A stretch of 26,508 nucleotides of DNA, taken from positions 1 to 26,508 of the forward strand of contig JBIOJB010000034.1 of assembly GCA_044450465.1 (NCBI GenBank), read 5' to 3'. The stretch is from JBIOJB01 sp044450465. GTDB taxonomy: Bacteria > Chloroflexota > Dormibacteria > Dormibacterales > Dormibacteraceae. Positions within the stretch are counted from its first letter, which is position 1. Each line of letters starts with the position of its first letter. Shown here piece by piece: positions 14,911 to 22,422 of this stretch. Under the pieces are notes generated by a model that ran no database searches, was not told the origin of the DNA, and saw nothing but the letters and a program-made list of their open reading frames with translations. Position numbers and translations under genes: made by a program.

Positions 14911-15918
14911 TCAGAATGTCGCGGCTTCCCACCTGCTCCAGGCGGCCTTTTGTGTCCCGTCGGCCTGGGCGAGGCCGATGCTGCTGAAGGTCGCGCCGCC
15001 AGAAGAGCTCTGGTCATAGGCCGAAAGCCACAGGACAAACCGAAACCCGACGCCTTTCGCGAGCGATTGAAATCGATCGATGAAGTCGGCCTGGATCTGC
15101 TCCGTGCTGCCCCAGCCGGCCGCGACGCCCGCGCTGGGCCAGCCCAGCTCGCTGATCGCCAGCGCTTTGGATGTGTGGGTCGCGATGTCCGTGTAGTAGC
15201 CGGATGGGATCTGCGATGGGTCGTGATAGACCAGGAACGGATAGGAGGTGAAGGCAAACAGGTCCGCTGACGGGAAGTCGTTCAGCAGCTGCCACTCGCC
15301 GGATGCCGGTATGGATGAGTTCGCCAGCAGGCCCTGTTTCAGGCCCTTCATCTTCTCCAGCTGAAAGACGATGAAGACCTGGGTCGACGGGGAGAGCTGG
15401 TGGATCTTGGCAGCAGCTTTTTCGAACAGCATGGTGAAGGCGCGGTAGCCGGACGGGTCTGACTCGAACAGGTTGTTGATCTCGATGCCGAGACCAAAGT
15501 AGTTCGGGCGGAACTTGCCGAAGTACTGATCGAGATCGCTCAGGTATGCGGCCTCCGTTGGTTCGTCCAACGGACGGACCAGTGCAGCCGGCGCGCTGTT
15601 TCGGTGGGCGGAAACGATCACGACCAGCGGCGAACTCTGGGCCGCTGCCAAAGCCGATATTTGATAGGGGCTCGAGCTGGGGCTCGCCAGCTCAGCCCAG
15701 TCTCCGGACCAGCTCGTGGTCCCTCCGAGAGAGGGCAGCTCCCGCAGGAAGGCGGCCACCCCCTGGCTCCCGGCCCGAGGTGAAAATGCGACCCCCTTGA
15801 GATGTCCCGCCACCGGGGGCGCCGTCGCTGCACCGGCAGACGGCCTGGAGGCGCAAGCGGCAACCGCGAGCGCGCAGGCGGCCGCCAGCGCAGTGAGCTT
15901 GATGCGATCGACAGCCAT
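14911..15918 (-). CDS. Lipoprotein with TIM-barrel glycosidase-like (clan GH-A-like) fold
   Basis: 335 residues. A lipoprotein signal with lipobox VAAC (C22) after a hydrophobic core; a Pro/Ala/Ser linker follows. From about residue 40 the pattern is that of a (beta/alpha)8 barrel: LKGVAFSPR at the first strand, E146 in FGLGIEINNL where clan GH-A enzymes carry the acid/base Glu, FTSYPF, E257 in ISELGWPS where the nucleophile Glu sits, and FRFVLWLSAYD at the last strand. Similar proteins are often called GH53-like or hypothetical; activity on a polysaccharide is plausible but not demonstrated by sequence. Anchored outside the membrane. Start chosen by a -10-like TACGCT seven bases before the ATG. 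It transcribes toward the tRNA. Confidence 0.78.
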   Translation of the reverse strand: MAVDRIKLTALAAACALAVAACASRPSAGAATAPPVAGHLKGVAFSPRAGSQGVAAFLRELPSLGGTTSWSGDWAELASPSSSPYQISALAAAQSSPLVVIVSAHRNSAPAALVRPLDEPTEAAYLSDLDQYFGKFRPNYFGLGIEINNLFESDPSGYRAFTMLFEKAAAKIHQLSPSTQVFIVFQLEKMKGLKQGLLANSSIPASGEWQLLNDFPSADLFAFTSYPFLVYHDPSQIPSGYYTDIATHTSKALAISELGWPSAGVAAGWGSTEQIQADFIDRFQSLAKGVGFRFVLWLSAYDQSSSGGATFSSIGLAQADGTQKAAWSRWEAATF

Positions 15919-15925
15919 TCAACGG

Positions 15926-15931
15926 AGCGTA
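15926..15931 (-). promoter_or_regulatory. Leaderless -10 (TACGCT) of the lipoprotein gene
   Basis: Minus-strand TACGCT, seven bases, then ATG at 15918; no Shine-Dalgarno. Confidence 0.5.
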
Positions 15932-15985
15932 GCGTCCGTGTCCGGGATTGCAGACGTCCTAGGCAATCCGAACTCCCGTCAATCT

Positions 15986-16015
15986 TTGCCACACCCGCCT
16001 CCAATACTTCAAACT
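15986..16015 (+). promoter_or_regulatory. Leaderless promoter TTGCCA-N18-CAAACT
   Basis: TTGCCA at 15986-15991, 18-bp spacer, CAAACT at 16010-16015, six bases, then GTG 16022. It supports the start chosen for the small membrane protein, and lies in the 103-bp gap divergent from the lipoprotein gene. Confidence 0.5.
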
Positions 16016-16021
16016 CTCGGC

Positions 16022-16477
16022 GTGCCATTTCGCCTCAGGCTTTTGAAGCAGTTCCTGTGGGTCGCCTGCGCGGTGATGGCGACCTGCGCTCTCAACGAGG
16101 TGCTCGTCTGGATGCTGTTCGCCTTCAAAGCGAGCAATCCGAACTACGCATTTGGATTGTTGGCCGGGGCAGGGCCCCTGGTGGTTGTGGTCTTCGTCGC
16201 GTTCACCCAACCCGCGCTTAGCAGCCCGGAGACGTTCGCCAGTGGAATCCGTTGGGTGCTATGGACGACTGCGATCGGCTTCCTTCCTATCGTTGTCGGT
16301 GGCGTCGGCACGAACCTCTACGTGGGCCCTAGCGTCACCTCAGCCTCGGATGCCCACACGTACTCGATGCTGGTCGCGCTCAAATACACCTTGATTGGCG
16401 CGATTGCGGCGGACGCTGCCGCGTTCGCGCTGGCCTGGTTCACGCCGACTCATTTGGAAGCCGTCCCGACGTCTTGA
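16022..16477 (+). CDS. Small integral membrane protein, family not recognised
   Basis: 151 residues from GTG 16022. Four predicted membrane helices, around residues 11-34, 42-62, 76-96 and 117-140, with a short basic N-terminus (MPFRLRLLKQ). The frame stays open back to 15716, but that part runs antisense through the lipoprotein gene; the promoter at 15986-16015 supports the later start. No motif identifies a function. It ends 39 bp before the convergent stop of the histidine kinase gene. Confidence 0.72.
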   Translation: MPFRLRLLKQFLWVACAVMATCALNEVLVWMLFAFKASNPNYAFGLLAGAGPLVVVVFVAFTQPALSSPETFASGIRWVLWTTAIGFLPIVVGGVGTNLYVGPSVTSASDAHTYSMLVALKYTLIGAIAADAAAFALAWFTPTHLEAVPTS

Positions 16478-16516
16478 GCGCGTCCGGCTGAGCGCGCGAA
16501 GTCGACCGCGTGCCGT

Positions 16517-17599
16517 TCAGGGCGCCAAGGTCGGGAGGGTCACCGTCACCGTGGTCCCCGAACCGGGCACGCTCTCGATGGCGACCGTGCCGCCATGAGC
16601 GGTGATGATGTCGTGAGCGATCGCCAGGCCTAGCCCCGAGCCGGACGAACCTGGGCCTTTGACGAATCGCTCGAACACGTGGTTCAGCAGCTCCGGGGGA
16701 ATACCCTCGCCGCTGTCGGTGACGGTCGTCGTGAGCAGTCCTCCGGCTGCGGTCGTTGAAACCCGCACCGAGCCGCCGCGTGGCGTGTGGCGAATCGCGT
16801 TCGACAGCAGGTTGCCGACCGCGCTCCTCAACCGCGTGGGATCCACCTCTAGCGCGGGGAGGTCGGCCGCCAGGTCGGCGCTGAGTGACACTCCGGCCGA
16901 GTCCGCCTGCGCCCTGAACGATTCGACAGTGTCGTGGATCAGCGCGCCCGGGTCCGTCTGCTCCTTGTGCAGGACCAGGTTGCCGGCGTCCGAAAGGACC
17001 ATCGTCCTCAGGTCGTCCACCAGACGATCGAGTGCCTCTGTCGCGTCCAGGATCGGCGCCAGGTGAGCCGCATCTCCCGGGTACACGCCGTCTGCGATCG
17101 CCTCCGCCTGGCCCCGGATCACCGACAGTGGAGTCCGCAGCTCGTGGGCGACGTCGGCAAGGAAGCCGCGGCGCTGCTCGTCGATCGTCTTCAAACGCTC
17201 GGCCATGGCATTGAAGGCTCGAGCCACCGAGCGCACCTCACGAGGGCCCCACAAAGGCACCTGCGCTGAGTAATCACCGGCCTCTATGCGCCTGGCGGCC
17301 TCTACGAACCTGTCCAGTGGGCGTGTCATCCCGCGCATGCCGCCGGCGACCAGTGCGCCGATCACCAGCGCGAAGACGACCGCGATCACGACCACGGGCA
17401 AGAACGCAAGCCGCCCGATGAAAGCGCCGACTGTACCGCCCGCGAGAGCCGCCAGTCCCAGGAGCGAGACGAACAGGCAGCCCAGCCACCTCACGAAGGC
17501 TGGCGCTCGTCCGCGGTTCCACCGCTGCGGCGGAAATGGCTCTCCCTCAGGCCACCAGGGAGGCCTGCGCCTCGGAGGCCGTCCCCAACTCTGGCTCAC
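16517..17599 (-). CDS. Sensor histidine kinase, BaeS-like, with minimal extracytoplasmic loop
   Basis: 360 residues. A Pro/Arg/Trp-rich cytosolic N-terminus (1-35), TM1 about 36-60, a loop of only about six residues, TM2 about 67-88, HAMP about 88-140, then HisKA with H152 in AHELRTP and HATPase_c with N-box N263/N267 (NLLSNAIRH), G1 DSGEGIP (295-301), F-box VFERFVKG and G2 GSGLGLAI (320-327). All catalytic residues are intact. The absence of an extracellular domain is the layout of intramembrane-sensing kinases such as LiaS and BceS, which respond to membrane events or to a partner membrane protein. GTG start overlaps the regulator stop (GTGA), so both are made together. Confidence 0.94.
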   Translation of the reverse strand: MSQSWGRPPRRRPPWWPEGEPFPPQRWNRGRAPAFVRWLGCLFVSLLGLAALAGGTVGAFIGRLAFLPVVVIAVVFALVIGALVAGGMRGMTRPLDRFVEAARRIEAGDYSAQVPLWGPREVRSVARAFNAMAERLKTIDEQRRGFLADVAHELRTPLSVIRGQAEAIADGVYPGDAAHLAPILDATEALDRLVDDLRTMVLSDAGNLVLHKEQTDPGALIHDTVESFRAQADSAGVSLSADLAADLPALEVDPTRLRSAVGNLLSNAIRHTPRGGSVRVSTTAAGGLLTTTVTDSGEGIPPELLNHVFERFVKGPGSSGSGLGLAIAHDIITAHGGTVAIESVPGSGTTVTVTLPTLAP

Positions 17600-18291
17600 C
17601 GCTCGGGCGGCTCGGCGAACCGGTAGCCGACTCCGAAAACCGTCAGCACGAATCGGGGCGATCGAGGATCCGGTTCGATCTTCTTCCTGATGTTCTTGAT
17701 GTGCGCATCGATCGCGCGCTCGTACGAATCGAAAGCCACGCCCCGAATCGCGTCCAGCAGCTGAGCACGAGTGAACACGCGGCCGGGCTGCCGCGTCAGC
17801 GTGGCCAGGATCTGGAACTCGCTCTTCGTCAGATCGACGCGGCGGCCGTCAAAGCGAGCCTCCAGTCTTGGCACGTCAAGCTCCACGTCAGTGCCGACCC
17901 GGATTATGTCTGACGGCGCGCGCAGGCGCTCGGCGCGCCTCAGCACCGCACGGACCCGCGCCACCAGCTCTTTTGGGCTGAACGGCTTGGTCAGGTAGTC
18001 GTCGGCGCCAAGCTCGAGGCCGACGAGCTTGTCCGATTCCTCGGTCCGGGCGGTCAGCATGATGATCGGGATATCGCCATCGCGTCGCAGTGAGCGCGCG
18101 ACATCAAGGCCGTGCAGGCCCGGGAGGCCGAGGTCGAGGATGACCAGATCGGGCCGGCCGGTCCGGGCGGTCCGGAGCGCCGACGGGCCGTCCGTGGCGG
18201 TCATCACGGCGAACCCGCCGTGCTCCAGGTAGTCGCGGACGAGCTGCACGATCCGCGGCTCGTCGTCCACGACAAGGATGGTCGTCCCCAC
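17596..18291 (-). CDS. OmpR/PhoB-family response regulator
   Basis: 231 residues. Receiver domain with acidic pocket D9/D10, phospho-acceptor D53 (LVILDLGLPG), T80 and K102 (DDYLTKPF); C-terminal winged helix with LTKSEFQILATLTRQPGRVFTRAQLL, the recognition region around YERAIDAHIKNIRKKIEPDP, and FGVGYRF. It is the cognate partner of the overlapping kinase and probably controls the upstream membrane-protein gene. GTG start without a clear Shine-Dalgarno; a 7-bp inverted repeat (18291-18297 with 18312-18318) directly precedes the start and may limit its translation. Confidence 0.96.
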   Translation of the reverse strand: MGTTILVVDDEPRIVQLVRDYLEHGGFAVMTATDGPSALRTARTGRPDLVILDLGLPGLHGLDVARSLRRDGDIPIIMLTARTEESDKLVGLELGADDYLTKPFSPKELVARVRAVLRRAERLRAPSDIIRVGTDVELDVPRLEARFDGRRVDLTKSEFQILATLTRQPGRVFTRAQLLDAIRGVAFDSYERAIDAHIKNIRKKIEPDPRSPRFVLTVFGVGYRFAEPPER

Positions 18292-18361
18292 GGGCTCAGG
18301 CGCTCGGCCGGGAGCCCGCGGGGGTTGCCGAAACTCGCATCGCGACCAATCCTAGGTCGCC

Positions 18362-18802
18362 TTAGACGGTTCTCTGGTCGGGCGGTGGGGGAGGAGCGGA
18401 CGTGGACGGCTCGGCGGGTCCCTCACCGTTCGCTCTCTTGTGCCACTCCTGCATCCGATCTTCGATGCCCGAGGGGATTCCGTGGCCATGACCGTAGAAG
18501 CCTCGCCCGCTCTTCCAACCGCCGCCCCAGCCGCCGCCCATCATGCGACGACCGAAGAACACGAGTCGGAGCAGCGAGAACAGCACGAACAGGACGAATA
18601 GGAACCACAGCAGGCCGAATATGCCGAAGCCCGCGCCCCAGAAACCGGGGCCGTATCCGTAGTACACGGGGGCGACGGCGGCGCCGGTTGCGACGTGGGT
18701 GTTGACCCCGTCCGACCAGCCGATGTTGTAGGCGACCGCGCCAACAATCGCGAGGAGGATTGCCGTCGCGACCAATCCGAAGATTCCGAAACCGCGTCTC
18801 AT
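18362..18802 (-). CDS. Gly/Trp/His-rich two-helix membrane protein next to the two-component system
   Basis: 146 residues from ATG 18802, chosen by AAGGAG eight bases upstream; an earlier in-frame start at 18850 has no support. TM1 is about 5-28, a Gly/Tyr-rich external loop (VAPVYYGYGPGFWGAGFG) follows, TM2 is about 59-84. The cytosolic tail has MMGGGWGGGWKSGRGFYGHGHG, a short helix and a Pro-rich end. No family name is recognised. It is transcribed in the same direction as the regulator and kinase, 70 bp ahead of them. It is a likely target and possibly a sensory partner of the kinase, which itself has no sensor domain. The His/Gly cluster could bind a metal. Confidence 0.8.
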   Translation of the reverse strand: MRRGFGIFGLVATAILLAIVGAVAYNIGWSDGVNTHVATGAAVAPVYYGYGPGFWGAGFGIFGLLWFLFVLFVLFSLLRLVFFGRRMMGGGWGGGWKSGRGFYGHGHGIPSGIEDRMQEWHKRANGEGPAEPSTSAPPPPPDQRTV

Positions 18803-18866
18803 GTCTGATGCTCCTTTGCCTTGAATGATGAGGTTGACGTCTTGCACCACTCATCCTTCCCGGCAG

Positions 18867-18883
18867 TTGTGAGTGACTTGTGA
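18867..18883 (-). promoter_or_regulatory. Direct repeat with 11-bp period, candidate response-regulator site
   Basis: TTGTGA occurs at 18867-18872 and again at 18878-18883 (TCACAA-N5-TCACAA on the minus strand), about 65 bp before the membrane-protein ATG. OmpR/PhoP-type regulators bind such head-to-tail half-sites about 10-11 bp apart, and one is encoded two genes downstream. Binding is inferred. Confidence 0.5.
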
Positions 18884-19061
18884 AGAATCGACGAGCCAGG
18901 TGTGGAGACCGCGGTGAGTGCTAGATCAGCTGGCTAGGTGTTCCGCTCAAACCGATGGCCACCGTGATCGTGTCCTTGGCCGTGGTTCCAACGGGCGTCG
19001 TATGCCAAGAGGCCCTGATACGGAGGGACTTTGGTCCGATGCGAGATCAGGTGGGCGATAC

Positions 19062-19067
19062 GACAAT
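19062..19067 (+). promoter_or_regulatory. Leaderless -10 (GACAAT) of the CBS-BON gene
   Basis: GACAAT, six bases, then ATG 19074, without Shine-Dalgarno. One mismatch from TANNNT. Confidence 0.45.
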
Positions 19068-19073
19068 CGACCC

Positions 19074-19772
19074 ATGAGCTGGACCGTTTCGGACGTCATG
19101 ACCAAGGACGTCGTCGTGGTCGGGCCTGACGAGGACTTCAAAGCGTGCGCCAAACTGCTCCAGGTTCACGGCATCAGCGCTTTGCCGGTCGTCGCCGAAA
19201 GCGGCAAGCTGCTGGGGATCGTCTCGGAGGCGGATCTGCTGGCGAAGGAGCGTGAGCGCGACTCAGAGCGCCGGCCGGTAGGCATTCGAACCGATGATGA
19301 GTCAGTGACGGACGCCCGCACGGCCGGGGAGGTCATGACCAGCCCGGCCATCTTCATTCGGGCGTCGGCTTCCATACCCGAGGCGGCTCGCCTCATGTAC
19401 CGGGAGGCGATCAGGAGGCTACCGGTGCTCGATGACGATGGTTCCCTGGTCGGCATCGTCAGCCGAGCCGACCTGCTCAAAACCTTCACGCGTTCGGATG
19501 AGTCGATTCACCGCGACATCAGCGAGAACATCGTGAAGAAGGCGCTTTTCCTCGACCCCAGGACGGTGCGGATCCTGGTGACCAACGGCTACGTTCGGCT
19601 CATCGGCCAGCTCGAGACCAGGAGCCTGTGCCTGATCCTCGAGCACATGGTGCGGCGGGTCGAGGGCACCGTCGGAGTGATGAATGAGCTGACCTTCCGC
19701 CTGGACGACGCGCACCTCAAGGTGGATATCCCGCCCCGATCTCTCCAGCTCTCCGCCGACGAAAGATACTAA
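19074..19772 (+). CDS. CBS-domain pair plus BON-domain protein
   Basis: 232 residues. CBS1 about 4-60 (VSDVMTKDVVVV, ISALPVV, LLGIVSEADLL), CBS2 about 84-140 (AGEVMTSPAIFI, IRRLPVLDDDGSLVGIVSRADLL), then a BON domain about 146-212 (ISENIVKKALFLDPRTVRILVTNGYVRLIGQLETR, VEGTVGVMNEL). CBS pairs bind adenine nucleotides; BON domains are thought to attach to membranes or lipids, so this looks like an energy-sensing membrane-associated regulator. Such proteins are common in stress regulons. ATG 19074 is chosen over the longer frame from 18918 because a -10-like hexamer ends six bases before it. The stop is followed after three bases by the first palindrome of the repeat array. Confidence 0.92.
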   Translation: MSWTVSDVMTKDVVVVGPDEDFKACAKLLQVHGISALPVVAESGKLLGIVSEADLLAKERERDSERRPVGIRTDDESVTDARTAGEVMTSPAIFIRASASIPEAARLMYREAIRRLPVLDDDGSLVGIVSRADLLKTFTRSDESIHRDISENIVKKALFLDPRTVRILVTNGYVRLIGQLETRSLCLILEHMVRRVEGTVGVMNELTFRLDDAHLKVDIPPRSLQLSADERY

Positions 19773-19775
19773 GAG

Positions 19776-20250
19776 ATGAGAGGGAACCCGGATGGTTCCC
19801 TCTCATGACTCACCCTCCGGTATATCGAAGGCCTTGTTTTAGGGCACTCCCAACAACGATGGAGAGTGTCGATGACAAAGTTGCGGCCGGAGTGAATCCG
19901 GCCGCCCCTGCAACGCTAGCCATGTGAGAGGGAACCCGGATGGTTCCCTCGTATGACTCACCCTCCGGTATATCGAAGGCCTTGTTTTAGGGTCACTCCC
20001 AACAACGATGGAGAGTGTCGAGGACAAAGTTGCGGCCGGAGTGAATCCGGCCGCCCCTGCGACGCTAGCCAATGTGAGAGGGAACCCGGATGGTTCCCTC
20101 TCATAACTCACCCTCCGGTATATCGAAGGCCTTGTTTTAGGGGTCACTTACAACAACGATTGAGAGTGTCGAGGACAAAGTTGCGGCCGGAGTGAATCCG
20201 GCCGCCCCTGCAACGCTAGCCATGTGAGTGGGAACCCGGGGCTCCCTCTG
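19776..20250. repeat. Tandem array of about 150-bp palindromic units (REP/BIME-like)
   Basis: Three nearly identical units start at 19776, 19924 and 20074, with a decayed fourth from about 20224; the period is 148-150 bp. Each unit opens with a long hairpin (13-bp arms ATGAGAGGGAACC / GGTTCCCTCTCAT around CGGAT in unit 1; arms weakened in unit 2). It continues through a conserved middle with TATATCGAAGGCCTTGTTTTAGG. It holds a second perfect 9-bp hairpin, GCGGCCGGA-gtgaa-TCCGGCCGC (19883-19905, 20032-20054, 20183-20205), flanked by GTTGC and GCAAC. The array fills the gap between two convergent genes. The first palindrome recurs at 26473-26503. A leftward open frame across it is a by-product of the repeat. 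Confidence 0.95.
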
Positions 20251-20252
20251 GT

Positions 20253-21080
20253 TTAGAAACCGGGTTCTTCGAGTTCCACCAGCTCCTGCGAACGCTGCCA
20301 GAGTTCCTGCTGCGCTTGTTGATCGAGGGCCTGTCTGGGGGGGTCGATGCGCCGCGTTCCACGGAAGAACCAGCCTGTTGTGCCGGCGAACGCGGGTGAG
20401 ATCGCCAGCTCGGTCAGATCCTGGGCAGCGTGATCGGCCGATCGTGAGACCAGTCGGGCTAGAACGCGAACGGGCCCGGGAGCGTCCCGCATGAGGTCAG
20501 AGCGGACGATCCCCGGGTGGAAGGCGTTGGCGCGGACGTCCCAGCGATGGCCTCGACGGGCGAGCTCGAAGTTGAACATCAGGTTCGCCGCTTTGGTGGC
20601 GCCGAAAGTGTGAATGGCCCGAAATCTCAACTTGTCCATGAGACGTGGGATCTCCACCCTGGTGGTGGAAGGCGCCGCCACAGTGATCACTCGCCCACCA
20701 CCGGCCAACCTGTCGCGAAGCAGATTGGTCAGCAGGAAGATCCCGAGATGGTTGGTGGCAAGCATCAGCTCCAACCCGTCGACCGACTTCTTGTAGACCG
20801 GACTGAAGGTCGCGGCGACATTGATCATCGCGTCGATATGTCCACCCGACTCGTTGAGCACTCGGGCGACGGAACGCACCGACTTCAGCGATGCGAGGTC
20901 GACGGGCGCGCTCGAAATTCGCCTCTCCTCGCCTCCGAGTCGTCTCGAAAGAGCCTCTAGCCGCTCCGATGGTCGCGACAGCAGCACCAGCTGTGCCCCG
21001 CGGCCAGCCAGCACCTGTGCAGTCGCCGAGCCGATGGCGCCGGTGGCACCCACGACGACTACGGTCGGGTGCAGCGCCAT
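20253..21080 (-). CDS. Short-chain dehydrogenase/reductase-like protein lacking the catalytic Tyr
   Basis: 275 residues, Rossmann fold. Cofactor loop GATGAIG (11-17), D61-L for the adenine ring, N110 in ATNHLGIFLLTNLL, S138 in VAAPSTT. The YxxxK motif reads F159-GATK163: Lys is kept but Tyr is Phe. NAG is NVA (87-89). Overall it resembles the retinol-dehydrogenase/WWOX-like SDRs (ATNHLG, ANLMFNFELARR, HPGIVRSDL). Without the Tyr proton donor classical carbonyl reduction should be impaired, so it may have a different chemistry or a binding role. It is the last gene of a leftward group, 32 bp after the exported protein gene, and ends at the repeat array. Confidence 0.9.
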   Translation of the reverse strand: MALHPTVVVVGATGAIGSATAQVLAGRGAQLVLLSRPSERLEALSRRLGGEERRISSAPVDLASLKSVRSVARVLNESGGHIDAMINVAATFSPVYKKSVDGLELMLATNHLGIFLLTNLLRDRLAGGGRVITVAAPSTTRVEIPRLMDKLRFRAIHTFGATKAANLMFNFELARRGHRWDVRANAFHPGIVRSDLMRDAPGPVRVLARLVSRSADHAAQDLTELAISPAFAGTTGWFFRGTRRIDPPRQALDQQAQQELWQRSQELVELEEPGF

Positions 21081-21112
21081 CGGTCAGCTTCGAGCACGGT
21101 GGTTGGGCTTGC

Positions 21113-21601
21113 TCAAATCGGTGTGACGGTGATATCGGTCTGGCAGCAGATCAGCCCGAGGTCGGGTGACCAGCGGAGGGTGAAGGGGGGAGACGCGTTG
21201 GCTACCTTGAAGCAGACTGCCACTGGCCCGAAGGTGGCGCCATTGGAGAACTCGTGCCTGGCCCACGTGTTGCACTGCGCGCTGCCGGTTACGAGTCCCG
21301 ACGAATGGTGGGTGCTGTCAATGAGCTGAAGGTCCTCAGGCGAGGCGTGGGTCGAAGCGCTCGAATTCTGGAACCTGAGGTCCATGGTCATCAGATTGCC
21401 TTGAACCTGCACGTTGCTGATCCAGAGTCTGTAGCCCTGCACGTTGGCGCATGGCTGGGGCGCACAGGCCTCCGGCTCGAGATTGCTGCTTGTCGCCGCC
21501 GGAGGCTGCGCTTGAAGCGAGTCGTAGGCGATGAGCGCCACGATCCCCGCAGCGACCAGGGCCACGAAGACCGCGGCATCGGTCAACAGACGTCTGGTCA
21601 C
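21113..21601 (-). CDS. Exported single-helix protein, DUF4352-like beta-sandwich?
   Basis: 162 residues. MTRRLLTDAAVFVALVAAGI is a signal anchor or signal peptide; the rest is extracytoplasmic. The mature part (YRLWISNVQVQGNLMTMDLRFQNSSAS..., LQLIDSTHH, ATFGPVAVCFKV) has the strand pattern of DUF4352-type immunoglobulin-like domains, with C46, C51, C110, C130, C152 and C153 available for disulfides. GTG start, with GGAG eight bases upstream. It lies between the ABC ATPase and the SDR, all leftward, and may be an accessory of the ABC system. Family assignment is weak. Confidence 0.7.
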   Translation of the reverse strand: MTRRLLTDAAVFVALVAAGIVALIAYDSLQAQPPAATSSNLEPEACAPQPCANVQGYRLWISNVQVQGNLMTMDLRFQNSSASTHASPEDLQLIDSTHHSSGLVTGSAQCNTWARHEFSNGATFGPVAVCFKVANASPPFTLRWSPDLGLICCQTDITVTPI

Positions 21602-21703
21602 GGCTCCATCTCCGCTGACGAGCGCATCGCCAGGGCAAATGATGACCGGGGAACCGAACCGATGGGCCAGGGTGCCGCGTCGAAGTCGCGGGTGCCGGCT
21701 CGT

Positions 21704-22408
21704 CTAGGGGCGGGTCGCCGCGCTCGGGACTACCGGCTCGTCGCTCAAGACGGTGCCGTCTTTCAGGCGGATCTTACGGCTCGACTGGGCTGCGATCTCG
21801 ACGTCGTGGGTGACGAGGACGATCGTCACAGAATCCTCTCGATTGAGGCGCTTGAGCAGGTCGATCAGCTGCTGTGCCGTTTCGGTGTCCACAGCGCCGG
21901 TGGGCTCGTCCAGCAGGATGAGCGACGGGCGATTGATCATCGATCGCGCGATCGCGACACGCTGAGCCTGGCCACCCGACAGCTCGGTCGGCTTGTGTCG
22001 CATCCGGTCGGATAGACCAACCCTTTCGATGAGCTCGAGGGCCCGTTGCCGGCCATCCTTGCCGTCCTTGCTGTAGCGCAGAGGCATCATCACGTTCTCG
22101 AGCACGTTGAGCCCGGACAGGAGGTTGTACTCCTGAAAGACGAAACCCACCTTCCTGGCTCGGACCCGAGCCCTTTCGCGGTCGCTCAATTTGGTCGTGT
22201 CGACGTCATCGATGATCAGGCTTCCGGCCGTCGGCTTCAGCAACAGGCCCATCAGGTCGAGCATGGTCGTCTTGCCGCTGCCCGACCTGCCGACCACTGA
22301 GACGAACTCGCCTTTGTCGATCTCGAGCGACACGCCCGCCAGGGCGTGGATGACCTCCGAGCCCCGCTTGTAGTGCTTGGTCAGGTTCTCGAGCTTGATG
22401 TTGGCCAC
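21704..22408 (-). CDS. ABC transporter ATP-binding protein, MacB/LolD type
   Basis: 234 residues, a complete nucleotide-binding domain. Walker A GRSGSGKT (40-47), Q-loop FVFQEYNLLSGLNVLENV, signature LSGGQAQRVAIARS, Walker B LILLDEPTGAVD, H-loop VTHD. The FQ.YNLL..L...ENV stretch is typical of the MacB/LolD/FtsE group, which pairs with FtsX-like permeases and moves lipoproteins, peptides or antibiotics outward or mechanically across the envelope. GTG start; 14 bp downstream of the permease gene, so co-transcribed with it. Confidence 0.96.
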   Translation of the reverse strand: MANIKLENLTKHYKRGSEVIHALAGVSLEIDKGEFVSVVGRSGSGKTTMLDLMGLLLKPTAGSLIIDDVDTTKLSDRERARVRARKVGFVFQEYNLLSGLNVLENVMMPLRYSKDGKDGRQRALELIERVGLSDRMRHKPTELSGGQAQRVAIARSMINRPSLILLDEPTGAVDTETAQQLIDLLKRLNREDSVTIVLVTHDVEIAAQSSRKIRLKDGTVLSDEPVVPSAATRP

Positions 22409-22422
22409 GGTTGTCGCTTCCC

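Noticed and set aside
15716..16021. Upstream extension of the small membrane protein
   Set aside because: It runs antisense through the lipoprotein gene and its promoter; a promoter and GTG at 16022 explain the gene.
18918..19073. Upstream extension of the CBS-BON gene
   Set aside because: The translated part has no domain-like sequence, and the -10-like hexamer at 19062 supports ATG 19074.
19839..20147. Leftward 102-residue open frame with a repeated peptide inside the repeat array
   Set aside because: It is the translation of the palindromic units in one frame; unit spacing of 148 and 150 bp breaks any constant reading frame, and there is no ribosome-binding site or domain.
19776..20250. 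CRISPR array
   Set aside because: The units are similar along their whole length; there are no short constant repeats with variable spacers and no cas genes.
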